Positions 51,433-58,645 of a stretch of DNA of 64,000 nucleotides are shown piece by piece. Source of the stretch: JAOUGY01 sp963825585 (GTDB lineage: Bacteria; Actinomycetota; Acidimicrobiia; Spongiisociales; ZC4RG35). The stretch lies in contig CAWGTX010000010.1 in assembly GCA_963825585.1 (NCBI GenBank), forward strand, positions 372,001-436,000, read 5' to 3'. The translations under genes were made by a program, and so were the position numbers. Every line of letters starts with the position of its first letter. The stretch's first letter is position 1. Under the pieces are notes generated by a model. The model had not been told where the DNA came from and ran no database searches. It saw only the letters and a program-made list of their open reading frames with translations.

Positions 51433-52881
51433 TCAGTCGTACCGGAATTCGAACACGACGCCGTCCGGCTCGCCCCGGTCTCCGCGATTCACGAGGTAGA
51501 GACTGCGGCGGAACGCCGAGTCCGAAGATGTTCCTAGTTCGATGCCCGCCAGATCGACTCCAGTCGTGGAAACCCCGAACTCCTCCACGAGCGCGCCATC
51601 CGGTGACAGCTCGAACACCACCCCGGGCGTATCGCGGTCGACAACGAGCAGGGTTCGCGATTGCGTGTCGAACGTGGCGCCCTCTGGGTCGGTGATGCCG
51701 AGAGGTACGACATCGATCTCCACCACGGTGTCGTCCCCGTCGGGCGCAACCCCATCGATCACATCGTTGGCTCCGGGTGAAACCCGGTAGATCATCGGCG
51801 AGAAGCTGTCCTTGCCGACGATGACAAACAGGTCGCCGGTCGCCGGATCGAATGCCAGGCCTTCAGGGTCTCTGGCACCGAACCGGCCCGAGTCGAACGA
51901 ACGGACGACAGCGTCATCGCCGGAGCCGAGTATTCCGTCGGGCCCGGGATCGACGACGGACACGACCCTGATGTCGTCGTCCGCCACGTAGAGCTCGTCG
52001 CGAAGCGGGTCCCAAGCCGCACCGGCCGGCTCTGACGTGAACGGGAGCGTGCTCCAGTCGTAGATCACGTTGCCCAGTCGATCGAGGACGAAGGCGTTGA
52101 TGCCGGAGAACCCGGGCTGTTCCTCCGCCGCAGAGTCGAGCAGGACGAGTCGGGCCGTCTCCTCCCAGAAGACCAGCGCCGTTGGATCGAACGACGGATA
52201 CGCGGTCGTGGAGATCGCCCGCACCAGGGTGAGGCGGCCGTCGACACCGAGTTCCAAACCCCTGCGGATGAACGCTGCCATCTGACCGCGCGTAACGAGA
52301 TCGTCCGGACAGAACCGATCGTTGACCGGTGGATTGCACCCTCGGGTTACGCCGGACTCCGCAAGCCTTCGGATGTCGTCGACGAACACGGAACCGTCCA
52401 CGTCGACGAACCCGCCGTCGGGAGCCGGCGCCAACTCCAGAGCCCGGACCAGGAACGCGGCCATCTGTCCCCGCGTGATCGGATCGTCCGGGCAGAACAT
52501 GTCGTTGGTCGGAGGGTTGCATCCACGGGCGATACCGCTCGACGCCAGCTTGTCGATGTCGCCTTCGAACACCGAAGCGTCGTCGTCGGCGAACGCGTCC
52601 GGGTTCGCCTGCTCGAGACCGAGCGCCCTCACCAGGAACGCGGCCATCTGTCCACGGGTAACCGGATCATCAGGGCAGTACCGGTCCCCATCAGGCGGGT
52701 TACAGCCCCGAGTGATCTGGGCGTCCACCAACCACTGGATGTCCCCACGAAAGACGTTCGTCGAGTCCACGTCGACGAAGTCCGCCGAAGCCGCGAACGC
52801 CGGCACGAGTCCGCCGCTCATCGTCACCATCATGAGTGCCATCATGCCGAGGCGCAACACTGTTCTGTTCTTCATGCTCAT
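51433..52881 (-). CDS. secreted SLH-repeat protein with C-terminal beta-propeller (SdiA-regulated/phytase-like)
   Basis: A protein of about 482 residues. A signal peptide (LRLGMMALMMVTMSGGLVPAFA) is followed by three S-layer-homology repeats with Cys pairs (ITRGCNPPDGDRYCPDDP, VTRGQMAAFLVRAL). The C-terminal region from about residue 230 has repeated strands such as RDPEGLAFDPATGDLFVIVG, ITDPEGATFDTQSRTLLVVD and DLAGIELGTSSDSAF, fitting a calcium-binding or phytase-like propeller. It is likely displayed on the cell wall. The start is taken at ATG 52881 (MSMKNRTV); longer forms lack a signal-like start. Confidence 0.75.
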   Translation of the reverse strand: MSMKNRTVLRLGMMALMMVTMSGGLVPAFAASADFVDVDSTNVFRGDIQWLVDAQITRGCNPPDGDRYCPDDPVTRGQMAAFLVRALGLEQANPDAFADDDASVFEGDIDKLASSGIARGCNPPTNDMFCPDDPITRGQMAAFLVRALELAPAPDGGFVDVDGSVFVDDIRRLAESGVTRGCNPPVNDRFCPDDLVTRGQMAAFIRRGLELGVDGRLTLVRAISTTAYPSFDPTALVFWEETARLVLLDSAAEEQPGFSGINAFVLDRLGNVIYDWSTLPFTSEPAGAAWDPLRDELYVADDDIRVVSVVDPGPDGILGSGDDAVVRSFDSGRFGARDPEGLAFDPATGDLFVIVGKDSFSPMIYRVSPGANDVIDGVAPDGDDTVVEIDVVPLGITDPEGATFDTQSRTLLVVDRDTPGVVFELSPDGALVEEFGVSTTGVDLAGIELGTSSDSAFRRSLYLVNRGDRGEPDGVVFEFRYD

Positions 52882-53380
52882 CGCTCTCACACAGTACCGA
52901 GGCCGTTTCGCCGCGCTCACCCCCCTTCGGCGAAGCGACAACAGCAAGGAAACTGGTTCACCGGAGCGGTACCCGACCGGGAGGATCGATCACGTCCAGT
53001 CTTCGAAACCGCGACCGGTGGGAGATCACGCCTTCGAGCGTCGGTACCCCGAGATCCGGACCGACCGAGCCCGTGCTCATCCTCGAGAGTCGGCCAAAGC
53101 CGCTGCTGACGTAGGGGCTCCAACGGCACGCCCGGAGGGACTTGAAACCCCCACCCTCCTGATCCGTAGATCTCCAAGCGGCGTCCACATGTGTCGACAG
53201 CCGTCCACACACGTCGGTATGACGGGCTTTCGAGTCAGCCGGCGTCCACCACGGTCCCGTCGAGTCCATGGCGAATGGCTCCCGACTTGGCCAGCGAAGG
53301 GGGGCGGATGGGTCCGCCTCCGATCGTTATCATTCTGACGCGCCGACCAACCGGGCCGACGTTCCGAGAGGGAGGTGTTC
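52882..53380. other. 499-bp region with a tRNA remnant and no gene
   Basis: No convincing protein gene is visible. It contains the promoter side of the SLH/propeller gene and a tRNA-Arg-like 3'-half remnant (53126-53169, listed separately). Short Arg/Pro-rich open frames on both strands lack protein-like composition. Confidence 0.5.
53126..53169 (-). repeat. tRNA-Arg(ACG) 3'-half remnant 1
   Basis: On the minus strand this reads CTACGGATC (anticodon loop with ACG), a variable region, GGGGGTTTCAAGTCCCTCC (T arm) and GGGCGTGC (3' acceptor strand). No 5' half, D arm or discriminator pairing partner lies next to it. It is in direct orientation with remnant 2 at 54040-54086. Such 3'-half pieces are what integration at a tRNA gene leaves behind. 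Confidence 0.55.
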
Positions 53381-53860
53381 ATGGCGAGCTCGACCAGGGC
53401 TTTTGTCGTGCAGGATGGGGAGGGTCAGGTCATCCCGGGTCCGGCCGGTGGTCCGACGACGATCAAAGCCCGCACGGAGACAACCAACGGCAGCTTCACG
53501 ATGCTCGAGGTGACCATCGGCCCGAAACAGGGCCCACCTGCCCACGTCCACCATCGCGAGGACGAGATGTGGTATTTGCTCGACGGTCGGTTCAGGTTCA
53601 TCGCTGATGACAAGCTGCTCGAAGCGGCACCCGGCTCCTTTGTGTTCGTGCCTCGGGGAGTCGCCCACTGTTTTCAGAACCTCGAAGATCGCCCATCGCG
53701 GATCCTGGTCATGTTCACACCGTCGGGTATGGAACGCTTCTTCGAGGAACATGCCCTCCTGCCACCCGGTCCGGTCGATCCTGGGCGCTACCGGGATGTC
53801 GCCGAGCGGTCGTGGATGGAAGTCGCCGGACCACCTCTCGCCGAGTCTCATCCGCTTTGA
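53381..53860 (+). CDS. cupin-domain protein
   Basis: A 159-residue single-cupin protein. Cupin motif 1 is GPPAHVHHREDEMWYLLDGRF (two His, Glu), and motif 2 is APGSFVFVPRGVAHCFQNL (His); all four usual metal ligands are present. GAGGGAGG precedes the ATG at 53381 by 6 bases. It may be a dioxygenase, isomerase or ligand-binding protein. It lies between the two tRNA remnants and may have arrived with an integrated element. Confidence 0.83.
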   Translation: MASSTRAFVVQDGEGQVIPGPAGGPTTIKARTETTNGSFTMLEVTIGPKQGPPAHVHHREDEMWYLLDGRFRFIADDKLLEAAPGSFVFVPRGVAHCFQNLEDRPSRILVMFTPSGMERFFEEHALLPPGPVDPGRYRDVAERSWMEVAGPPLAESHPL

Positions 53861-54039
53861 CGCCCAACCGTTACCAAGCCCCCGGATTGGCGTACCCAAC
53901 GGCCGACCCATGCTGCGCGCGCCAGATGCCGAGGTGATCGATCGGATCGACGTGGTGGACCAGGGCGAATGGCTCCCGACCGTCAGAAAGGTCGACGAGA
54001 CCGCGCCGGCGAAATCCCCTGCTACAAGGGGTTCGGTCA

Positions 54040-54086
54040 GCACGCCCGGAGGGACGTGAACCCCCAACCTCCTGATCCGTAGTCAG
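54040..54086 (-). repeat. tRNA-Arg(ACG) 3'-half remnant 2
   Basis: On the minus strand it reads CTGA-CTACGGA-TCAG (anticodon stem and loop, anticodon ACG), then GGGGGTTCACGTCCCTCC (T arm) and GGGCGTGC. It extends into the 5' side of the anticodon stem but has no D arm. It is about 915 bp from remnant 1 and in the same orientation; the cupin gene lies between them. Confidence 0.55.
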
Positions 54087-54222
54087 TGCGGGAGAGTTCT
54101 GTGACCTCGGCGTTTACGCCAGAATCGTGCGTTGACCTGGCGTTTTCCCACCGGTTGGTTCGCGTTACCACCGGTCAGTAACGATCGTCCCGCAGCCCAG
54201 CCGCGGCCCAGGTGTCTACCTC

Positions 54223-54640
54223 TCAGGACTTCCATAGCCTCGTCTCGAACTCGGCCGGCGAGATCACCGCTGGATCCTGCTCCTTCCATTCGAGAAGGTC
54301 GGCGTCGCCGCTCACGATGACCTCGGCGTTTTGAGCCCGGGCGAGGTGGATCACGTGGTCATCGTCGGGGTCTCGGGTCAGCGTCGGACCCGGAGCCGGA
54401 TCGGGCCGCACGTCAGCCATCGTGGCCAACGTGTCGACGTACAGTCCTGCGGCCTCGATCGACATCCACTTCCTCATGCGCGGCCCGCTCGGTCAACACG
54501 CTCCGCACCTCGCCCAGCAACCGATCGCAAACCACCAACTCGAACGTCTCGTCACGATGCCAGCCCTGCACGATCCGATGCGACGGACCGTCGCTGATCG
54601 CCGCCGAAACCAGGACGTTGGCATCGAGCACCACCCGCAT
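54223..54640 (-). CDS. PIN-domain toxin (COG1569-like), frameshifted
   Basis: One frame starts MRVVLDANVLVSAAISDGPS and runs to VRSVLTERA; a second continues MRKWMSIEAAGLYVDTLATM through PDDDHVIHLARAQNAEVIVS and GDADLL to a stop at 54223. Removing one G from CGGGCC near 54491 joins them as VLTERPRMRKWM, giving about 138 residues with the PIN acidic residues in LDAN, GEV, DDD and SGDADLL. It lies 9 bp after an HTH antitoxin gene. As given, the toxin would be inactive. Confidence 0.7.
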
Positions 54641-54649
54641 TCGAATCGG

Positions 54650-54967
54650 TCAGGGGCTCGAGGTTCGGCGTCGCCGCCGCACTCGGCTGACCTCCTCGGT
54701 GGCGATCCGCATCGCCTCGTCCTCGTCGATATCCAAGCCGGCTGCGGTCTCCTCGAGCACACGCCGCGCCTCGCGGGTGTAGTACTCCCATGCCGACTGG
54801 CGCGACATCCCCAGGCTCTCACCAATCTGGTCCCAGGTGGAGCCTTGACGGCGCGCCACCCCTACCCGCTCGCGCCGCAGCTCTTCGAGCTCCGCATCAG
54901 CCCGAGAAAGCTCTTGCAGCGCTTCGAGCGGATCCGTAGGCAGCGACTCGACATCAATCACCTTCAC
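54650..54967 (-). CDS. HTH-type antitoxin partner
   Basis: A protein of about 105 residues from the GTG at 54967. A coiled helical N-terminus (ALQELSRADAELEELRRERV) precedes a helix-turn-helix (GSTWDQIGESLGMSRQSAWEYY) and a basic C-terminus. It is placed directly before a PIN-domain toxin gene and after a perfect palindrome, so it probably neutralises the toxin and represses the operon. A longer frame extends to 55075, but that part crosses the palindrome and a repeated 20-mer. Confidence 0.65.
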   Translation of the reverse strand: MKVIDVESLPTDPLEALQELSRADAELEELRRERVGVARRQGSTWDQIGESLGMSRQSAWEYYTREARRVLEETAAGLDIDEDEAMRIATEEVSRVRRRRRTSSP

Positions 54968-54969
54968 GC

Positions 54970-54989
54970 CTGTCAGGACAACCTGACAG
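54970..54989. promoter_or_regulatory. palindromic operator of the HTH/PIN toxin-antitoxin module
   Basis: Perfect 8-bp arms, CTGTCAGG and CCTGACAG, are separated by ACAA, ending 2 bp before the antitoxin GTG. Autorepression by the HTH antitoxin is the likely function. Confidence 0.6.
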
Positions 54990-55015
54990 ACACGATTTCC
55001 GCTAGACCAATCCTG

Positions 55016-55035
55016 GAAGTGCCGATCCCGGACAC
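55016..55035 (+). repeat. 20-bp direct repeat, copy 1
   Basis: GAAGTGCCGATCCCGGACAC occurs here and again at 55891-55910 in the same orientation. The copies bracket the DUF6326-like gene and a truncated hydrolase relic. No function is known. Confidence 0.8.
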
Positions 55036-55164
55036 TCGGCGAGAAGTGCGATATGGCGCCCGATTTGGTAGCCAAGGACGCTTGGGGCTCTTCGAGGTCG
55101 GCACCGAGACGGTGTATCTGGTCGCTGAGGACGTCCGGGGCTTCCCCTCCCCGGTCTGGGTGCG

Positions 55165-55596
55165 CTAGGTCTCGCTCGCTACCACCGGATCAGGGCTGCG
55201 CTCAGCCGGGTCCGTCCGCCAGGTCCAGGCAAGACCGATGATCGCCAGCAGGGCGAGGATCTCGACGACGAAGAACCAGATGTCGTCGAGGTCGCCCGGT
55301 GGATTGGCCACCATAGACGCGATGGCCACGACGGAAACAGTGACGTTGGCCCAGCGGGCTGCGCCCGAAGGCAACACTCGGTTCAACACGATCATCGAAA
55401 TGAACAGGCTCAGCACGATCCCGGCTCCGAGCAGGAGGCCTTCGGCAACTTCCATCGCCATGAACTCTTCGATAGCGCCTGGACGCGCGAACTCGTGGAT
55501 GTCACGAAAGAGCATGTTGAACAAGACGAAGATCCAGAGCGAGGACAGCACTCCCCGACGGTCTGCGTTGATTCGGTTGCTGACGGTTGACTCCAC
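55165..55596 (-). CDS. DUF6326-like four-helix membrane protein
   Basis: A 143-residue protein from the GTG at 55596 with four hydrophobic segments: LSSLWIFVLFNMLFRDI, LLLGAGIVLSLFISMIVL, RWANVTVSVVAIASMVA and DIWFFVVEILALLAIIGLAW. The pattern LSSLWIFVLFNMLFRDIHEF and the R-WANV motif resemble DUF6326 proteins. Function is unknown. Confidence 0.65.
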   Translation of the reverse strand: MESTVSNRINADRRGVLSSLWIFVLFNMLFRDIHEFARPGAIEEFMAMEVAEGLLLGAGIVLSLFISMIVLNRVLPSGAARWANVTVSVVAIASMVANPPGDLDDIWFFVVEILALLAIIGLAWTWRTDPAERSPDPVVASET

Positions 55597-55736
55597 GAGC
55601 GGCTCCTCTGGTTTCCAGACTTACACTGTAAGGCGAGAATATAGCATACGGCGCAAGTAGTTGTCGAAGGCTCGCGAGGAGACGCCTCTTGGATGGTCCT
55701 CCCGACGCGGGATTACCCAACAGAGATATCTCGGAA

Positions 55737-55888
55737 TCAGAAGCGCTCCAGTATCCAGTCGGCGATCGTCTTGGGAACCACCGGCGCCATCGTCTCCTCG
55801 ATGAGCCCATATTCTGAAACGGCGCCCGTCGTCGCGTTCTGGAACAGGTGATTGAGTCCGGCGAGTTCCGGCAATTCTGAACCGCACC
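55737..55888 (-). pseudogene. C-terminal relic of an alpha/beta hydrolase
   Basis: About 50 codons encode SELPELAGLNHLFQNATTGA, then VSEYGLIEETMAPVV and TIADWILERF before a stop at 55737. This is the C-terminal end of a dienelactone-hydrolase-like family, with the His of NHLFQ. No upstream part follows: the text breaks at the 20-bp direct repeat (55891-55910). It is a gene fragment, probably left by recombination. Confidence 0.6.
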
Positions 55889-55890
55889 TC

Positions 55891-55910
55891 GAAGTGCCGA
55901 TCCCGGACAC
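55891..55910 (+). repeat. 20-bp direct repeat, copy 2
   Basis: Identical to 55016-55035. It sits at the break point of the hydrolase relic, which suggests it took part in a rearrangement. Confidence 0.8.
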
Positions 55911-55963
55911 TTGGTTGAATGCTCGTTTCTGCTCGGGATCTGTTGATCGGTGTGCAGAGTGTC

Positions 55964-56377
55964 CTACGGGAGAAGCTCGAACGAATCGGTGTGGTTGGGT
56001 CGAACGATGGAGAAGTGTCTGCGGTCGAGTGTTGCGATTCTCGTTATCCGGAGGCGTTCTGCGGTCGCTACGACTGAGCTGTCGACCGTCCCGAGAGGCA
56101 GGTCGCGATATCGGCTCACCAGTTCAGCGATACGGAGCCAATCCCCTGCCATGACCGGCTCGATTGCGAAGTCTCCGCCAGCTAGGTCACCGAGGAAGCG
56201 AACCTCGGCATCTGATCCGAGCCGGCTCCCAATGAGGTAGGCGACTTCGGTGATGACCAACACGGGTACTACCAGCGGGCCGGGGTGATGAAGTAGCAGG
56301 TCTAGCGATGCGGCATGTTGGCGGTCGTCGGCGTCGACGTAGGCATACAACGGTCCCGCGTCGACGAGGACAGCTAT
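55964..56377 (-). CDS. VapC-type PIN toxin with apparent ATA start
   Basis: The PIN domain needs the segment AVLVDAGPLYAYVDADDRQH, whose first Asp is catalytic. In frame, this part begins at ATA (56377), overlapping the antitoxin stop (ATAG). No ATG, GTG or TTG stands there; the first usual start is the TTG at 56350, which would drop the catalytic Asp. Later acidic residues lie in VITEVAYLI, GTVDSSVVA and TLDRRHF. ATA may be a rare start or a mutated ATG that has silenced the toxin. The corrected length, about 137 residues, is normal. Confidence 0.72.
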   Translation of the reverse strand: MAVLVDAGPLYAYVDADDRQHAASLDLLLHHPGPLVVPVLVITEVAYLIGSRLGSDAEVRFLGDLAGGDFAIEPVMAGDWLRIAELVSRYRDLPLGTVDSSVVATAERLRITRIATLDRRHFSIVRPNHTDSFELLP

Positions 56378-56595
56378 CGCCCCACCTCGGCAGCGAGGAT
56401 CTCCTCGATACGTTCAGAGATGTCGTCACGCCCACTGTGGCCCGCACCGGCGGCGCGCAGGCGTCGCTGCTGGCCACCGAGGTGGCCCTCGATCGCTTCG
56501 CGGGTGAGGTCAGAGACTGTGATCCCGCGCCTCTCCGCTTCGTGGCGAAGCTTGGCGTCCAGTTCGTCGGGTAGCTTCACTGTGGTTCGCTTCAT
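56374..56595 (-). CDS. ribbon-helix-helix antitoxin
   Basis: A 73-residue CopG-like protein: MKRTTVKLPDELDAKLRHEA, then RRGITVSDLTREAIEGHL (strand-helix-helix), with a toxin-binding tail ISERIEEILAAEV. It overlaps the PIN toxin gene. A short palindrome just upstream of its ATG supports self-regulation. Confidence 0.83.
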   Translation of the reverse strand: MKRTTVKLPDELDAKLRHEAERRGITVSDLTREAIEGHLGGQQRRLRAAGAGHSGRDDISERIEEILAAEVGR

Positions 56596-56597
56596 GG

Positions 56598-56609
56598 TAT
56601 GCCAGCATA
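56598..56609. promoter_or_regulatory. palindrome upstream of the ribbon-helix-helix antitoxin
   Basis: TATGC-CA-GCATA lies 2 bp upstream of the antitoxin ATG, in the position of an autoregulatory operator. The remainder of 56610-56840 shows no gene. Confidence 0.45.
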
Positions 56610-56840
56610 TCCGATGGATGGACCAGGTTGAAGAGATCCAATCCTGAGCCGATCGTGCCCCGATTCAGAGGGTTCACTACCCCGGGTGGCCTCCTGCCCG
56701 CACGCATCAGTGCCGATCTGCTCGCTGCGAGTACCACGCAGGTTGGGGGCGATATGGGCGCCCGGATCGGCACCTCGAGAGTGTGGCTCGGGCAGGGGTC
56801 TGCTTGAGGGTCAGGGGCAGGGTCGACCGAACCGACCTGG

Positions 56841-57257
56841 TCAACGGGCGGGTTCGAGGATGACCACTGGGATCTGACGGGTCGTGCTCGCCTCGTAGCC
56901 GGCGAATCCCGGATAGCGTTGCTTCTGCGTCTCCCAGATGGTGTCGCGCTCGACGTCGTCCGCGATCCGCGCCCGCACCGGGACGGTGCGAGTTCCGACT
57001 TCGATGGTGGCGTCGGGAGTGCCGACCAGGTTGTGGTACCAGTCCGGGTTGGAAGGAGCCCCGCCCTTTGAGGCGAACACCGCGTACGCGTCGCCGACCG
57101 CCTGGTACATCATGGGATTGACCCGCTCCTTGCCGGAGCGGGCTCCGATGCTGTGGAGCAGCAAGAGGGGCGCACCTTCGAATTGTCCACCGACTCGGCC
57201 CTCGTTGGCTCGGAACTCCTCGATGATCTTCGCATTCCAGTCGTTGGGCTCGGTCAT
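56841..57257 (-). CDS. deazaflavin (F420)-dependent nitroreductase-family protein
   Basis: A protein of about 138 residues of the DDN/Rv3547-like family: FEGAPLLLLHSIGARSGKER, NPMMYQAVGDAYAVFASKGG and APSNPDWYHNLVGTPDATIEV. These enzymes use reduced F420 to reduce nitro-compounds or quinones. GAGGAG precedes the ATG at 57257; a GTG at 57278 is less likely. The neighbouring VOC-protein and MarR genes suggest a detoxification locus. Confidence 0.85.
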   Translation of the reverse strand: MTEPNDWNAKIIEEFRANEGRVGGQFEGAPLLLLHSIGARSGKERVNPMMYQAVGDAYAVFASKGGAPSNPDWYHNLVGTPDATIEVGTRTVPVRARIADDVERDTIWETQKQRYPGFAGYEASTTRQIPVVILEPAR

Positions 57258-57305
57258 CTTCTTCGTCTCCTCACTCACCTTCGGCCGGTACTCGGGCAGC
57301 CTGGT

Positions 57306-57710
57306 TCATCTAGTCTGCTCGCCTCTCGGACCGGAGCCGTAGGGTCGGGTGATGATCTCCCACCCGACGTTGGTGTGAGGATCGCCGAAGTAGACACCGC
57401 GTCCTCCGTCGTGCTGGTTGATCTGGTCCGGTTCGCTCCGGCGAGGGTCTGCCCAGTACGGCATTGCGCGTTCGGTGATCCTGTCGAAGATCTCGTCGAA
57501 CTGGCGCTCGGTCACCAAGAACGCAAGGTGCATGCCGTTGGGTTCTGCGTTTGTGTCGGCGAAGTCGATCATGACGCCGTTGCCGGCCTCGACCTGTGTG
57601 AAGTGGCCGTAGTCGGTCGGCGGCCCCATACCCATGACGTCCGCAAAGGTCTCTGCTGCGGCCCGGCGGTCCGTCGACCAGACGATCAGGTGGTTCAGTT
57701 GCGGCTTCAC
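57306..57710 (-). CDS. VOC/glyoxalase-family protein
   Basis: A protein of about 134 residues from the GTG at 57710. It has paired beta-alpha-beta-beta-beta units with metal-ligand positions: His in QLNHLIVWS, Glu in TQVEAGNGVMIDF, His in MHLAFLV, and Glu near VGWEIITRP. It may be a dioxygenase, glyoxalase or resistance protein. It is divergent from a MarR regulator that probably controls it. Confidence 0.8.
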   Translation of the reverse strand: MKPQLNHLIVWSTDRRAAAETFADVMGMGPPTDYGHFTQVEAGNGVMIDFADTNAEPNGMHLAFLVTERQFDEIFDRITERAMPYWADPRRSEPDQINQHDGGRGVYFGDPHTNVGWEIITRPYGSGPRGEQTR

Positions 57711-57763
57711 GCATCGGGTCCGATCGCGCGGTGGATTTCTTTGACTGACGCACACAATAACTT

Positions 57764-57775
57764 GTCAAAGTTGAC
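57764..57775. promoter_or_regulatory. candidate MarR operator between VOC and marR genes
   Basis: GTCAA-AG-TTGAC is a perfect inverted repeat 30 bp upstream of the MarR ATG, in the divergent gap with the VOC gene. The word TTGACTG occurs at 57741 and 57771, 30 bp apart. It fits a repressor site for both genes. Confidence 0.5.
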
Positions 57776-57805
57776 TGCGTCAAGCACATACAGTTGGATT
57801 GGGGT

Positions 57806-58273
57806 ATGACTATTCGCTTCCGGGTCACCGAGGCCACTGAGACCTATGGTCTGCTGCGCTCGACCTTCATGCAGATTCACGAGCTGCTCGCCCGTGAGAT
57901 GGAGGACGAGACTGGATTGCCGTTCGATCGGTACGGCCTCCTGCTGATGCTGGCGCAGGCCAACAGAGAAGGGCTCCGCCCGTCTGATCTCGCCGACGTT
58001 CTCCCGATCACACCCAGCGGCGTCACCCGACTCGTAGATCGGCTGGAACGCGACGGAGTCGTCGAGCGCAGAGCATGCTCGGCCGATGGCCGCGGGACGA
58101 TCGTGGCGCTCACCGAGCGCGGTGAGGAAGTGTTCCGCCAGGCCGGCCGCGTCCACCTACGCGGCATCAACCAGCACATCGGGGCCATCCTGACCGCTGA
58201 GGAGATGTCCGAGCTCCGCCGGATCATGACCAAAGTCGCGGCCGGCATCGACGCCGCGCCGACCGCCACGTAA
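57806..58273 (+). CDS. MarR-family regulator
   Basis: A 155-residue winged-helix protein: FDRYGLLLMLAQANREGLRP, then SDLADVLPITPSGVTRLVDR and the wing RACSADGRGTIVALT. It is divergent from the VOC gene with a palindrome between them. The start is the ATG at 57806 (MTIRFRV). Confidence 0.88.
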   Translation: MTIRFRVTEATETYGLLRSTFMQIHELLAREMEDETGLPFDRYGLLLMLAQANREGLRPSDLADVLPITPSGVTRLVDRLERDGVVERRACSADGRGTIVALTERGEEVFRQAGRVHLRGINQHIGAILTAEEMSELRRIMTKVAAGIDAAPTAT

Positions 58274-58645
58274 CAGCGATCGGCACGGACGCCGCGAGAA
58301 CGCTCCGCACCGAGCGCGACGACGGACAGGACCAGCGATGAGCCGCTCGCACCGGCCTCCAAGCAGGGGGGGTCCGTTGACGCCCGAAGGCCGAAGTCAA
58401 CCCACGCTGCCGATCCGACGAGACCAACACGAGTGCGCGCTACCGTCGCAGCTCGACCGTGCGATCAGAAGATCTCGGGCCGATCGGACAGCCGTCTTAC
58501 GCAGATCCGGCAGGATGCTCGGCCACGACGCACGCATCACGTCCGCTCCGTAATCGGCGCCGGTGGAAACGCGTCGCATCGCGGCCCAAGCCGGTCACCC
58601 GATAGTCCCGCTTCGGAGGGGTGGAGAGGGTCGGGCGGGTTGCTG
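58274..58645. other. 372-bp region without recognisable gene
   Basis: This interval lies between the MarR stop and the stop of the convergent oxidoreductase gene. Open frames in it are Arg-rich and resemble no protein I know. No clear hairpin or repeat was found. Confidence 0.4.
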
